From: Variovorax boronicumulans
GTDB lineage: Bacteria > Pseudomonadota > Gammaproteobacteria > Burkholderiales > Burkholderiaceae_C
NCBI RefSeq assembly: GCF_007677875.1
Contig: NZ_VEDO01000003.1
Coordinates: 186,001 to 250,000 of the forward strand
DNA length: 64,000 nt
Direction of reading: 5' to 3'
Shown here: positions 56,012-64,000 of the stretch, piece by piece
Position numbering within the stretch: position 1 is the stretch's first letter
Layout of the letters: each line of letters begins with the position of its first letter
Translations under genes and position numbers: made by a program
Notes under the pieces: generated by a model
What the model was told of the DNA's origin: nothing
What the model saw: the letters and a program-made list of their open reading frames with translations, nothing else
Database searches by the model: none

Positions 56012-57027
56012 GCGGCGCGATTGTAGGCAGCCGCGGCGCTGGTTCTGCGCATGGTGGCATTGCGCAGCACCACACCGGCGCGCTGGGGCGTGCGGCGCTC
56101 CAGCACCAAGAAGCCGTTGCGGGCGAAGAAGCCCTCCGCGGTCAGGCTCACCTCGGCGCGCAGTTCGGCCAGCTCGCGCCGGTCGGCCAGCGCGAGCAGA
56201 TGGTCCATGAGCGCCTGGCCGATGCCCCGTCCGCCATGCGTGCTGGCCACGAAGAACTGGTCGATCAGGCCATCGGGCTGCAGGTCGGCGAAGCCGGCCA
56301 CCTGGCCGCGCCAGAGCGCGACGAACGGCTGGTTGCGCTGCAGGCGCACGGCCCAGGCGCTGCGGTCCGGCACCGATGGCGCCCACGCGGCCCGCTGGGC
56401 GGCGTCGTAGTCGCGCGCCGCGGTCTCGTGCACGGCGGACTGGAACACGCCGAGCACAGCGTCCAGGTCGTCGGCGGTGTAGGGCCGGATCGTGAGCGCA
56501 GGCTGGGCACCCAGCCGTTCGGCCAGCAGCTGCAGCGCGGCCTCGGGCGACTCGGCGATGCCGACCGAGCGGGCCAGCATGAGGTTCAACCGCTGGCCCA
56601 GGCCTTCGACCATGGTGCCGTCGGCCCGTTCGCGCAGCACGCCGCGGGCATCGGTCGCGCAGGCGCGGGCCGCGCCCACGCGCTCGGCGTAGCTGCGCGG
56701 TGGCACGCCATAGGCCGCGACCGGCTTGCCCAGCGCGATCGCGTAGCCGACTTCGAACACCGTGCCCGAATCGGGCTCCAGCCCGCGGAAATCGGCCAGG
56801 TTGGCCAGCACGCCGTCGGCCTGCCGGATGCGCGCGACATTGCCTTCGTAGATGCGCTGGGCCAGTGCCTCGCCCTGGAGTTCTCCCGCCGCGTCGTCCG
56901 CCGGTTCCAGGCCGGCCAGGCCCAGCCGTGCGCAGCGGGCCTTGAGCCGCGCGAACACCTGCGCGGCGTCGGGCCGGAACACGTCCGGGCCGGCGAGGTA
57001 GATGCGGGGCAGGGTGTCTGGAGGCAT
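56008..57027 (-). CDS. Nucleoside 2-deoxyribosyltransferase-like domain fused to GNAT acetyltransferase
   Basis: A 339-residue two-domain protein. Residues 8-165 resemble nucleoside 2-deoxyribosyltransferases: [13 protein letters not shown] at the start, [10 protein letters not shown], and the catalytic Glu92 in [17 protein letters not shown]. Residues 178-335 are a GNAT domain with [13 protein letters not shown] and the acetyl-CoA loop [15 protein letters not shown]. Each domain is normally a separate protein. The start at 57027 is followed directly by the conserved strand and the stop overlaps trmB. The combination suggests nucleobase or nucleotide salvage or hydrolysis linked to acetylation, but no substrate can be named. 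Confidence 0.87.
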   Translation of the reverse strand: MPPDTLPRIYLAGPDVFRPDAAQVFARLKARCARLGLAGLEPADDAAGELQGEALAQRIYEGNVARIRQADGVLANLADFRGLEPDSGTVFEVGYAIALGKPVAAYGVPPRSYAERVGAARACATDARGVLRERADGTMVEGLGQRLNLMLARSVGIAESPEAALQLLAERLGAQPALTIRPYTADDLDAVLGVFQSAVHETAARDYDAAQRAAWAPSVPDRSAWAVRLQRNQPFVALWRGQVAGFADLQPDGLIDQFFVASTHGGRGIGQALMDHLLALADRRELAELRAEVSLTAEGFFARNGFLVLERRTPQRAGVVLRNATMRRTSAAAAYNRAA

Positions 57028-57058
57028 CCGCGCATTGTCGCCGCGCGGTCGGCGCCGC

Positions 57059-58102
57059 TCAGCCGGCGTCCAGCAGACGCTCGACGCGCTGGCGCCCCAG
57101 GCCCCACAACGCCGCGCCCAGCGTGGCCTGCCGCGCATACGCGTCGCGCGGGCCGGTCTCGCCGCGCAGCTGCGCCGCGAATGCGGCGCCGAAGCGTTCG
57201 GCCCACGCCGCGTCCTGGGCGGGGGGCGCATCCGCCAGGGCCGCACGGTCGGCCTCGAGCACCGTGCGGGCCCCCTCGCGTGCCGCCTCGGTGCGCTGCA
57301 GTGCCGTGCCGACCTGCTGCAGCGCCTGGCGCGTGCCCCCCTCGTCCTGCAGCGTCCACTGCGCGGGCGTCAGCACGTCCGGTTGTGGATCGGCCGCCAC
57401 GCGGTGCAGCCGGCCGGACGCGAACTGGCGGCCTTCGCCTTGCACGGCCAGGCCATCGCGCACCTGCGGCCAGCGCGATTCGGCGACCGAGAAGCGCAGG
57501 CCGCCACCCGCATCGGCCTGGACCGCCAGCCCCAGCGGCGCCAGCGCCTGGGCGAAGGCCTCAGCGCGGGACTGCGGCGTGGCTTCGGGATCGAGTTGCA
57601 CGCGCACGGGCGGCCGCGCCGCCGAGGGCAGGCCGATCGCCAGCGTCAGCGTCTCGCGCGCCTGCGGCGGCTGGTCCAGCCCGCGCACCGCGAAGCTGCG
57701 CCGCGCCGGCTGCGCGGTGTCGAAGTTCAGCTGTGCATCCAGCGCCGTGCCGGCGGCGCTGGCGCGTTCGGTCCAGAGCTGGTCCAGCCGCGCGCGCTGG
57801 CTTTCCAGCCGATCGGCCGGCACCGGCTGGCCGGCCGTCACGCGCGAGAGGTCGGTCTGCAGGTTGCGCAGCCGCGGCGCCAGCCGGTCCAGGTAGGCCA
57901 GTGCCTGCTGGGCGCCGGCCACACGGGTGTTGCGCTGGGCGTCCAGGCCACGCACGCCGGCATGCACGGCGGGCAGCGCGGTCGGCGCCGGTGCCGGCGC
58001 GGCGGCCGGCGTGTCGCCCGTGCGCGGCAGGGCCGCCACGCCGTCGGACGCAGGCGACCGGTCCAGCCCCAGGCCGCCGGGACGCAGGGGAGTGATCTGC
58101 AT
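57059..58102 (-). CDS. Unrecognised protein at the end of the flagellar operon
   Basis: A 347-residue protein that I do not recognise. A Pro/Ala-rich stretch (about 25-46) precedes a helical region (QQALAYLDRLAPRLRNLQTD) with coiled-coil character. The centre (about 130-245) is beta-rich (RETLTLAIGLPSAARPPVRV), and the C-terminus is helical again and ends GRQRVERLLDAG. No signal peptide or membrane segment is seen. It begins 17 bases after the flgL stop and lies on the same strand, so it is probably made with the hook-associated proteins. A structural or chaperone-like role in hook-filament assembly is an inference from position. Confidence 0.6.
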   Translation of the reverse strand: MQITPLRPGGLGLDRSPASDGVAALPRTGDTPAAAPAPAPTALPAVHAGVRGLDAQRNTRVAGAQQALAYLDRLAPRLRNLQTDLSRVTAGQPVPADRLESQRARLDQLWTERASAAGTALDAQLNFDTAQPARRSFAVRGLDQPPQARETLTLAIGLPSAARPPVRVQLDPEATPQSRAEAFAQALAPLGLAVQADAGGGLRFSVAESRWPQVRDGLAVQGEGRQFASGRLHRVAADPQPDVLTPAQWTLQDEGGTRQALQQVGTALQRTEAAREGARTVLEADRAALADAPPAQDAAWAERFGAAFAAQLRGETGPRDAYARQATLGAALWGLGRQRVERLLDAG

Positions 58103-58119
58103 CGTTGCTCAGCCGGCCT

Positions 58120-59031
58120 TCACAGTTGCGAGAACAGCGACAGGGTGGCCACGCGCACGTAGGCCTTCTGGGTGGCCTGCAGCGCGGTCTGGTAGCCGGT
58201 CAGCCGGATGGCCGCCTCGCCATAGTCGAGCTGGCTCAGCGTGATCCTGGCCTGGTCGGCGGCCAGGCCGACGTTGCCATGGGTCTCGTCCAGCGTGGAC
58301 AGGATGTTCTGCGCGCCGCCCAGGCCGGCGATCTTGGCGCTGACCGAGGCCATGGCCGCGTCCGTGCCGTTCAGCGCATCCTGGAGCACCGTGCGCACGG
58401 CCGCGTCGTTGGGATTGACCCCGGGGGTCTGTATCTGCGCCACGGCCAGGTCCAGCCGGTTCAGCAGCGCCGCCATCTCGGGCAGGCTCACATTGGCCGA
58501 CTGGGTGATGTTGTTGCCCACCACCACCTGCTGCTTCTCTTCGTTGCCTTCGAAGCTGTAGCGGCTGCCGGCGGCGGCCGTGCCGTCCAGCGCAATGGTG
58601 GCCGTGGTGCTGAGCGTGCCCGAAAACAGGTAGCGGCCTTCCTGGTCGCGGCTGTTGGCCGTGTAGTACAGGCTGTCGCGCAGGCTCACGAGCGCGCCGG
58701 CCATGGCGTTCAGGTCGTCGGCGGTGTTGGCACCGTCGCTGGCCCAGACCATGAGGTCGCGCACCTCCTGCATGTCCTTGAGGCTGCTGTCCAGTGCCGT
58801 CTCGTTCTGCGTGAGGCGCACTGACAGCGCACCGATGTTGTCGCGGTACTGGGCCAGCGCCGCCTGCTCGCGCTCCATGCGCGACAGGCGCACGCTGGTG
58901 ACCGGGTCGTCCGAGGGCAGCAGCAGGCGCTGGCCGGTGGACATCTGCTGCATGACCTTCTCCAGCCGCGCCTGGGCGCTGGCCAGCGTCTGGCCCATGG
59001 TCATGTGGTATTGGCTGGTGGCGACGCGCAT
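58120..59031 (-). CDS. flgL: Flagellar hook-filament junction protein FlgL
   Basis: A 303-residue protein that joins hook to filament as HAP3. The N-terminal helix MRVATSQYHMTMGQTLASAQ, followed by MSTGQRLLLPSDDPV, is the conserved flagellin-like region. The C-terminal helix ALQATQKAYVRVATLSLFSQ matches the coiled terminus that packs against the N-terminal helix. The short D2-like middle part carries the specific surface. The length equals that of E. coli FlgL. It follows flgK after three bases. Confidence 0.95.
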   Translation of the reverse strand: MRVATSQYHMTMGQTLASAQARLEKVMQQMSTGQRLLLPSDDPVTSVRLSRMEREQAALAQYRDNIGALSVRLTQNETALDSSLKDMQEVRDLMVWASDGANTADDLNAMAGALVSLRDSLYYTANSRDQEGRYLFSGTLSTTATIALDGTAAAGSRYSFEGNEEKQQVVVGNNITQSANVSLPEMAALLNRLDLAVAQIQTPGVNPNDAAVRTVLQDALNGTDAAMASVSAKIAGLGGAQNILSTLDETHGNVGLAADQARITLSQLDYGEAAIRLTGYQTALQATQKAYVRVATLSLFSQL

Positions 59032-59034
59032 GGC

Positions 59035-60411
59035 TTACCTCAGGATGGCCAGCGTGGCTTCGAACAGCGTGTTGGCCGTGCTGAAGACCTTCATGTTGGC
59101 CTGGTACATCTGTTGGTACTGCACCAGGTTCACGGCTTCCTCGTCCTCGTTGACGCCGCTGGTGGAGGCCCAGTTGGCCTTGGCATAGGAGCGCACCGTG
59201 TCGGCCACGCTCAATGCGGCCTGGTTCTGCTGGCTGGTCGTGCCCAGGTTGCTGACCAGCTGGGTATAGGCGTCGCCAAGCTGCACGGTGCCCAGCGAGG
59301 CGATCGGCACCGACTGGTCCTTCAGGCCGATCAGTGCCAGCAGGTTGGCGCTGTCACCGGGCTTGGCGGCGTCGCTGGAGAAACCCAGTTCCTGCGCGGT
59401 GATGCCCGGCGTGATGGTCAGCAGCGCCGAGACGCTGGAGGTGTCGAGCTGGAACAGCGGCTTGCCGGGCGTGCCGTCCAGGCCATAGCCGGCGGCCAGC
59501 TGGTTGTTGAACAACGTGGTCAGGCCGGCCGCCATGTCGCTGATCGACTGCGTGAGCGGCTGCAGCGTCTTGGCCTGGTAGTCGTCCAGCCCGCCCAGCT
59601 GGCCGCCCATGTTGCGGCTGGCGATCGTGAAGACCTCCTTGGCAAAGCGCACCGTCAGCGCGGGCGTGCCGTCGGCCAGCGGCGCGGCCGCCTCGAGCTT
59701 GCCCACCGTGGTGCCCACCACCAGCGGCGTGCCGTTCTTGAGTGCGACGCTGCGCGAGCCGTCGGCCTGGTCGACCACGTTCACGCCCACCAGCGCGGCC
59801 AGCGCGTCGATGCGGTTGTCGCGTTCGTCGATCAGGGCCGAGGGGTTGGCGCCCGCGGCGCCAGCGCCGGCGATCTTGCCGTTCAGCGTGGCGATCTCGG
59901 CCGACAGCACGTTGACCTGGTCCAGCACCGCCGCGCGCTGCTGCGCGATGGCCGTGCGCTGGTTGGCCAGCACCTGGTTCATGCTGTTGAAGCGCACCGT
60001 CAGCGCCTCGGCCGAAGCGATCACCTGCTGGCGCAGCGGTGCGGAGGTCGGCTCCACGCTGGCCGCATTGAGCGCGGCGTAGAAATCGTCCAGCCCGGCG
60101 TTGATGGTGGAGACATCGTCGCCCATGACCTTTTCCAGCTGGGTCAGGTAGCCCTGCACGGCCGCATGCCGGCCCTGGGTCGAGGCCGACTCCCAGAGCT
60201 GCTGGCTCTTGTAGGCGTCGGCGAAGCGGATCAGCTGCGGGGTCTGCACGCCATTGCCCGCGGACATGCCGCCCGTGGGCGCGGCGGCGCGCAACAGGAT
60301 GCCCTGGCGCGTGTAGCCCGGCGTCTGCAGGTTGGCGATGTTCTGGCTGGTGGCGGCCAGGGCGGCCTGGGCCGCGAGGGCGCCCGACAGCGCGTTGTTG
60401 ATCATGCTCAT
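59035..60411 (-). CDS. flgK: Flagellar hook-associated protein FlgK
   Basis: A 458-residue HAP1. The N-terminus MSMINNALSGALAAQAALAA and the C-terminal EDEEAVNLVQYQQMYQANMK segment are the conserved axial helices. It is shorter than the E. coli protein (547 residues): the middle D2/D3 region is reduced, with no sign of a broken frame. The start overlaps the flgJ stop (ATGA) and flgL follows directly, the usual order. It would form the hook-side junction beneath the filament. Confidence 0.95.
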   Translation of the reverse strand: MSMINNALSGALAAQAALAATSQNIANLQTPGYTRQGILLRAAAPTGGMSAGNGVQTPQLIRFADAYKSQQLWESASTQGRHAAVQGYLTQLEKVMGDDVSTINAGLDDFYAALNAASVEPTSAPLRQQVIASAEALTVRFNSMNQVLANQRTAIAQQRAAVLDQVNVLSAEIATLNGKIAGAGAAGANPSALIDERDNRIDALAALVGVNVVDQADGSRSVALKNGTPLVVGTTVGKLEAAAPLADGTPALTVRFAKEVFTIASRNMGGQLGGLDDYQAKTLQPLTQSISDMAAGLTTLFNNQLAAGYGLDGTPGKPLFQLDTSSVSALLTITPGITAQELGFSSDAAKPGDSANLLALIGLKDQSVPIASLGTVQLGDAYTQLVSNLGTTSQQNQAALSVADTVRSYAKANWASTSGVNEDEEAVNLVQYQQMYQANMKVFSTANTLFEATLAILR

Positions 60412-60782
60412 GGCTGGGGTTCCGGCGGATTCGTCTGGGGCATCTGCTCAGACAAGGCGGCGCGCTGGGCGACCGGCTTAAGCGGCTCGGTCGGCGCAGC
60501 GGGATACAGCTGGCGCAGCAGCATGTCGGCGATGCCGAAGGCGCGCTGGCCGGCCAGCTGGTCGGCCATGAGCTGGTCCGCCAGGCCCAGCAGCGGGTTG
60601 TCCGGGTCCTGGCGCAGGAAGCCGTCCTCGCCGGCCAGCGCGCCGGTGCCCGCGCGCATGGTTTTCAGCATCTGCTGGATGAACATGCCCTCGAACTTCT
60701 GCGCGGCGTCCTCGATGCGGGCGCGCACGGCGTCGTCGGGTGTGGCGCCGGCGGCCACGGAGGAAACGGGAGGTGTCTGCAT
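60408..60782 (-). CDS. flgJ: Rod-binding protein FlgJ, short form without hydrolase domain
   Basis: A 124-residue rod-assembly protein. It contains only the N-terminal rod-binding domain (ARIEDAAQKFEGMFIQQMLK, then LGLADQLMADQLAG, then FGIADMLLRQLYPA). The glucosaminidase/muramidase domain present in enterobacterial FlgJ (313 residues) is absent, so another enzyme must open the cell wall for the rod. GAGGA placed eight bases before 60782 favours this start over the ATG at 60791. It overlaps flgK (ATGA) and is separated from flgI by 166 bases containing a hairpin. Confidence 0.88.
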   Translation of the reverse strand: MQTPPVSSVAAGATPDDAVRARIEDAAQKFEGMFIQQMLKTMRAGTGALAGEDGFLRQDPDNPLLGLADQLMADQLAGQRAFGIADMLLRQLYPAAPTEPLKPVAQRAALSEQMPQTNPPEPQP

Positions 60783-60887
60783 GTCGGTCATCCTCGCACG
60801 ACACGGTGTGCATGCCGCGGTACCGCCGGCCGCGGAGCAGGCCATGTCAGCAGCCGCCGCGGAACTGGCTCTGCCAGGCCGCTGGCG

Positions 60888-60932
60888 GCGCCCCCTGGGG
60901 GGTATCGGACTTCTACACGCAGTGAGAAGTCC
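60888..60932. repeat. Intergenic hairpins between flgI and flgJ
   Basis: GGACTTCT (60907-60914) and AGAAGTCC (60925-60932) form a perfect 8-base stem whose loop contains an extra CAC/GTG pairing. Just beside it is CCCCCTGGGGGG (60891-60902), a second palindrome. On the minus strand neither is followed by a U-tract, so a classical terminator is unlikely. It may be a dispersed REP-like element or an RNA structure that tunes expression of flgJ, K and L relative to the upstream genes. Confidence 0.5.
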
Positions 60933-60948
60933 AAACGGGGGAGAGCGT

Positions 60949-62064
60949 TCATATCACGACGAGTTCGCCGTCGATGGCACCGGCTTGATCGAGCGCCTGC
61001 AGGATGGCCATGATGTCGTCGGGCGAGGCGCCGATGCTGTTCACGGTGTCGATGATGGTCTGCAGCTTGGCGCCGGCCGGCCAGGCGAACATGCGGCCGT
61101 TGCCTTGCTCCACCTGCACCTGCGACTGCGGCGTGACCACGGTCTGGCCCTGGCTGAAGGCCTGCGGCTGGCTCACGCGCGAGTTCTCGCTGATGATGAC
61201 CTTGAGCGCGCCGTGCGAGACGGCCGCCGGCCGCACCGTCACGCCCTCGGCGATCACCACCGTGCCGGTGCGCGAGTTGAACACCACGCGCGGTGTTTCC
61301 AGGCCCACGTCCACGCGCAAGGCCTGCAGCTGGGCGACGAAGGCCACGCGCCGGGTCGGGTCGGTGGGGGCGGCCACCTCCACCGTGGTTGCGTCGCGTG
61401 TGCTGGCCACGCTGCCGAAGCTGCGGTTGATGGTGTTGACGATGTTGGTGGCGGTCTCGAAGTTGGGCCGGCGCAGCGACAGCCGCACATTCGGCGCGGT
61501 GTCGAAGTCGGTTTCGATCTCGCGCTCGATGCTGGCGCCGTTGGGGATGCGCCCGCCGGTCGGGGTGTTCACGGTCACGCTCGATCCGCTGGCGCCCTGG
61601 GCCGACAGCCCGCCGATCACCACGTTGCCCTGGGCCAGCGCATAGACCTCGCCGTTGGCTGCGCGCAGCGGCGTGAGCAGCAGCGTGCCGCCGCGCAGGC
61701 TCTTGGCGTCGCCCAGCGAGGACACCGTCACGTCGATGGTCTGGCCCTTGCGATAGCCCGGCGGAAAGCTCGCGCTGACCATCACGGTGGCGGTGTTCTT
61801 GCTCTTGGCCTCCACCCGCTCGGGCATCTTGAGGTCGAACTGCTTGAGCATGTTGTTGATCGACTGTCCGGCCGACTTGACCTGCGTGCTGTCGCCCGAG
61901 CCGTGCAGGCCGACCACGAGGCCATAGCCGATCAGCTGGTTCTCGCGCACGCCCTCCACATGGGCCAGGTTGCGCAGGGCCTGCGCCGCGGCCAGGGCGG
62001 GGGCGGGCAGGGCGGCCAGCAGCAGGGATGCCGCGGCGCAGAAGGAAAGGGAGATCTTGCGCAT
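60949..62064 (-). CDS. flgI: Flagellar P-ring protein FlgI
   Basis: A 371-residue periplasmic P-ring subunit. A signal peptide ([19 protein letters not shown] and following, cleaved near ALAAA) precedes [20 protein letters not shown], then [14 protein letters not shown], both strongly conserved. The C-terminal part includes [20 protein letters not shown] and [17 protein letters not shown], as in enterobacterial FlgI (365 residues). The ring surrounds the rod in the peptidoglycan layer. It follows flgH after 10 bases. Confidence 0.96.
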   Translation of the reverse strand: MRKISLSFCAAASLLLAALPAPALAAAQALRNLAHVEGVRENQLIGYGLVVGLHGSGDSTQVKSAGQSINNMLKQFDLKMPERVEAKSKNTATVMVSASFPPGYRKGQTIDVTVSSLGDAKSLRGGTLLLTPLRAANGEVYALAQGNVVIGGLSAQGASGSSVTVNTPTGGRIPNGASIEREIETDFDTAPNVRLSLRRPNFETATNIVNTINRSFGSVASTRDATTVEVAAPTDPTRRVAFVAQLQALRVDVGLETPRVVFNSRTGTVVIAEGVTVRPAAVSHGALKVIISENSRVSQPQAFSQGQTVVTPQSQVQVEQGNGRMFAWPAGAKLQTIIDTVNSIGASPDDIMAILQALDQAGAIDGELVVI

Positions 62065-62074
62065 GGCAGCGTCC

Positions 62075-62743
62075 TCAGAACGGCATCCAGGGGCTGTTGA
62101 AGAAAGCGGTCAGCCAGCCCTGGCGCTGGCTTTCCGCGAGCGTGCCGCGGCCCGAGTAGGTGATGCGCGCATTGGCGATGCGCTGGGAGGACAGCCGGTT
62201 GTCGGTGTCGATGTCGGCCACGCGCGCGTAGCCCGTCACGCGGATAAATTCCTCGCCCAGGTTCAGTGTGAGGCTCTTCTCGCCGCGGATGGCCAAGAGG
62301 CCGTTGGGCAGCACCTCGGTCACCACCACAGTGATGGCTCCTTGCAGCGCGTTCTGCTGCGTGGCGGTGTTGGCCGCGTCCGAGCTGCGCTGGGCGTCGA
62401 TGCCGATGTCGGTCTTCAGGCTCCTGCCGCGGAACAGGAAGGGCGTGATGGAGGTGCTGCTGTTCTTGTCGCTGGTCACGCCGCTGCGCTTGCTGGCCTG
62501 GGTGGTCTCCTGCAGCACCACGGTCAGCACGTCGCCGGGCCGGAAGGCGCGGCTGTCGGAGGTCAGCGCGGTCACCGTGTCCATGGGCAGCACGCCGCCG
62601 GACACGCCGCGGCGCGGCGTGCTGACGATGATGAGCGGCTCCTCGGGCTGGGCCGTGGCCTTGGGGATGGGCGGCAGCGTCTCGCAGCCGGCCAGCAGCA
62701 GGCCGGCCAGCACCAGCAGGATCGACCAGGGCGACTTGTTCAT
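62075..62743 (-). CDS. flgH: Flagellar L-ring lipoprotein FlgH
   Basis: A 222-residue outer-membrane L-ring subunit. A lipoprotein signal peptide ends in LLAGC (about residue 19). Conserved segments include [35 protein letters not shown] and [20 protein letters not shown]. The start at 62743 is chosen because GGAGG lies eight bases upstream; five extra codons to 62758 lack such support. It follows flgG after 27 bases and precedes flgI, the normal order. Confidence 0.96.
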   Translation of the reverse strand: MNKSPWSILLVLAGLLLAGCETLPPIPKATAQPEEPLIIVSTPRRGVSGGVLPMDTVTALTSDSRAFRPGDVLTVVLQETTQASKRSGVTSDKNSSTSITPFLFRGRSLKTDIGIDAQRSSDAANTATQQNALQGAITVVVTEVLPNGLLAIRGEKSLTLNLGEEFIRVTGYARVADIDTDNRLSSQRIANARITYSGRGTLAESQRQGWLTAFFNSPWMPF

Positions 62744-62770
62744 TTCAGACCTCCGCAATGCACCCGGGAC

Positions 62771-63559
62771 TTACCTCGCAACCTGCGCCAGGTTCTGCAG
62801 CATGTTGTCGGCGGCCGAGAGCACCTTGGTGTTCATCTCGTAGGTGCGTTGGGCGGCGATCATGTCCACCATCTCCTCGGCCACCTGCACGTTGGAACCT
62901 TCCAGCGCGCCCTGCTTGAGCTTGCCGCGGCCGTCCTCGCCCGGGTTGCCCTCGGCCGGCTCGCCGCTGGACTGCGTCTGCTGGTACAGGTTGTCGCCGA
63001 TGGCCAGCAGGCCCGTGGGGTTGACGAACGTCGCCATGGTCAGCTGGCCCAGCTCGGTCGGCGTGGTGGCGTTGCCCACCATGGCCGAGACGATGCCGTT
63101 CTCGCCGATCGTGATGCCGGTGGCATTGGCCGGCACCGTGATCTGCGGGTTGATCGGCAGGCCCTGGGCATTGGTCAGCCGGCCTTCCAGCGACAGGCCG
63201 AGCTGGCCGGCGCGCGTGTAGGCGGTCTCGCCGCTGGGCAGCTCCACCTGCAGAAAGCCGTTGCCGATGATGGCCACGTCCAGCTCGCGGCCGGTGGTCT
63301 GCAGGCTGCCCGCGGTGAACACCTTCTGCGTGCCAGCCACGCGCGTGCCGTTGCCCAACTGCACACCGCCGTCGGCATTACGGTTGGCCGCCATCTGCGC
63401 GCCAGGCTGCTGCTCCACGGTGTAGAACAGGTCCTCGAAGACCACGCGGTCGCGCTTGTAGCCGACGGTGTTCACGTTGGCCAGGTTGTTGGCGATGGCC
63501 TGCAGCTTGGCGTCCTGGGCCTGCACGCCGGTCTTGCTCACCCACAGTGCGGGATTCAT
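62771..63559 (-). CDS. flgG: Flagellar distal rod protein FlgG
   Basis: A 262-residue distal rod subunit. The N-terminal MNPALWVSKTGVQAQDAKLQ and ANNLANVNTVGYKRDRVVFE motif and the C-terminal EEMVDMIAAQRTYEMNTKVL helix define it. The FlgG-type GTRVAGTQKVFTAGSLQTTG segment is present. AAGGAG lies before the start. The length equals that of E. coli FlgG (260), so the rod is of ordinary length. It lies between flgF and flgH. Confidence 0.97.
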   Translation of the reverse strand: MNPALWVSKTGVQAQDAKLQAIANNLANVNTVGYKRDRVVFEDLFYTVEQQPGAQMAANRNADGGVQLGNGTRVAGTQKVFTAGSLQTTGRELDVAIIGNGFLQVELPSGETAYTRAGQLGLSLEGRLTNAQGLPINPQITVPANATGITIGENGIVSAMVGNATTPTELGQLTMATFVNPTGLLAIGDNLYQQTQSSGEPAEGNPGEDGRGKLKQGALEGSNVQVAEEMVDMIAAQRTYEMNTKVLSAADNMLQNLAQVAR

Positions 63560-63591
63560 GTCGTTTCTCCTTGTCGTTCAGGTGCTGCGCG

Positions 63592-64000
63592 TCACTCGCG
63601 CAGCAGCCGGTTGCCGTTGGCGGCCATCTCGTCGGCGGCCTTGAACAGCTTCATCTGCATCTCGAAATCGCGGTTGATCTGCAGCGTGGCCACCATCTCC
63701 TCGATCGGCGAGACGTTGCTGCCTTCCAGGTAACCGCCGCGCACCTGCACCTCGTCGCTGGGTGGCAGGGGGCCGCCGTCGCGGCCGACCAGCAGGCCGA
63801 CCTCGTTCTTGCGCAGCGCGCCGGGCTCGGGCTTGACCAGCTTGAGCCTGTCGATGACCTGCATCTCCTGCGTGCCCTCCGGCAGCACGAGCACCGTGCC
63901 GTCGGCCGCGATCTCGATGTGGTTGGTGGCCGGCAACACGATGGGGCCGCCTTCGCCGAGCACGGCGCGGCCGTCCAGCTGCAGCTGGCCCTCGGCGTCG
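63592..64000 (-). CDS. flgF: Flagellar proximal rod protein FlgF, partial
   Basis: The C-terminal 135 residues of a rod protein; the frame runs off the right edge, so the N-terminal portion (about 110 residues) is missing. The rod-class C-terminal motif GYLEGSNVSPIEEMVATLQI and NRDFEMQMKLFKAADEMAAN is intact. Order and similarity to FlgF, directly upstream of flgG, support the assignment. Thirty-two bases, with a good ribosome site for flgG, separate the two genes. Confidence 0.92.
   Translation of the reverse strand, partial: DAEGQLQLDGRAVLGEGGPIVLPATNHIEIAADGTVLVLPEGTQEMQVIDRLKLVKPEPGALRKNEVGLLVGRDGGPLPPSDEVQVRGGYLEGSNVSPIEEMVATLQINRDFEMQMKLFKAADEMAANGNRLLRE

Noticed and set aside
59005-62100. 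Open frame of 1031 codons antisense to flgK, flgJ and flgI
   Set aside because: The opposite strand carries clear flagellar genes; the long frame reflects codon bias.

Overview
The window is a 64 kb piece of a high-GC betaproteobacterial chromosome, most probably Comamonadaceae (Burkholderiales). Three things point there: five orphan Bug/TctC periplasmic binding proteins, a dctA-dctB-dctD locus, and dense CoA-ester catabolic operons whose genes overlap by ATGA, GTGA or TGATG. I found no tRNA, rRNA, CRISPR array, insertion sequence or prophage. Genes are tightly packed and no gene-free stretch exceeds about 215 bases.

Layout. 1-4362: end of dctA, a small helical protein and the dctBD two-component pair for C4-dicarboxylate uptake. 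4369-9385: a catabolic operon (Bug binding protein, AMP-forming acyl-CoA ligase, citrate-synthase-like citryl-CoA lyase, SDR) divergent from an IclR regulator. 9439-10777: a DMT exporter and a DUF2845 protein. 10786-15719: a lipid A modification island, with a PmrA/PmrB-type two-component system and dgkA on the minus strand and a PAP2 phosphatase and eptA on the plus strand. The two halves are separated by a perfect PmrA-type box. 15769-21732: a chemoreceptor, argC, a LysR gene broken by an amber codon, and a lipoprotein-type gamma-glutamyltranspeptidase with a clear terminator. 21866-24824: an alkylation-repair operon (Ada-AlkA, Ogt, DMT exporter). 24970-29814: small stress and redox genes (UspA, OsmC, old yellow enzyme with a LysR regulator, DUF3088, 1-Cys peroxiredoxin). 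29894-32219: an iron-related DUF3649/PepSY/DUF3325 operon behind a Fur-like site. 32358-33833: a membrane diguanylate cyclase.

34010-47103 is the most unusual region. Thirteen minus-strand genes, starting with an IclR regulator, encode a thiolase, its DUF35 partner, a MaoC-type hydratase, a crotonase, an ADP-forming acyl-CoA synthetase, a split AtuA, a CaiB-type CoA transferase and four Bug binding proteins. It looks like a dedicated uptake and CoA-dependent degradation pathway for an unidentified, probably branched, carboxylic acid.

47319-57027: a Phd/VapC-type toxin-antitoxin pair behind a palindromic operator, then alaS, a lipoprotein hydrolase, a TlpA-like thioredoxin, a transglutaminase-like protein, an RluA pseudouridine synthase, uppP, trmB, and a fused deoxyribosyltransferase-GNAT protein. 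57059-64000: the distal part of a flagellar rod/ring/hook operon in the order flgF (partial), G, H, I, J (short form), K, L, ending with an unrecognised gene.
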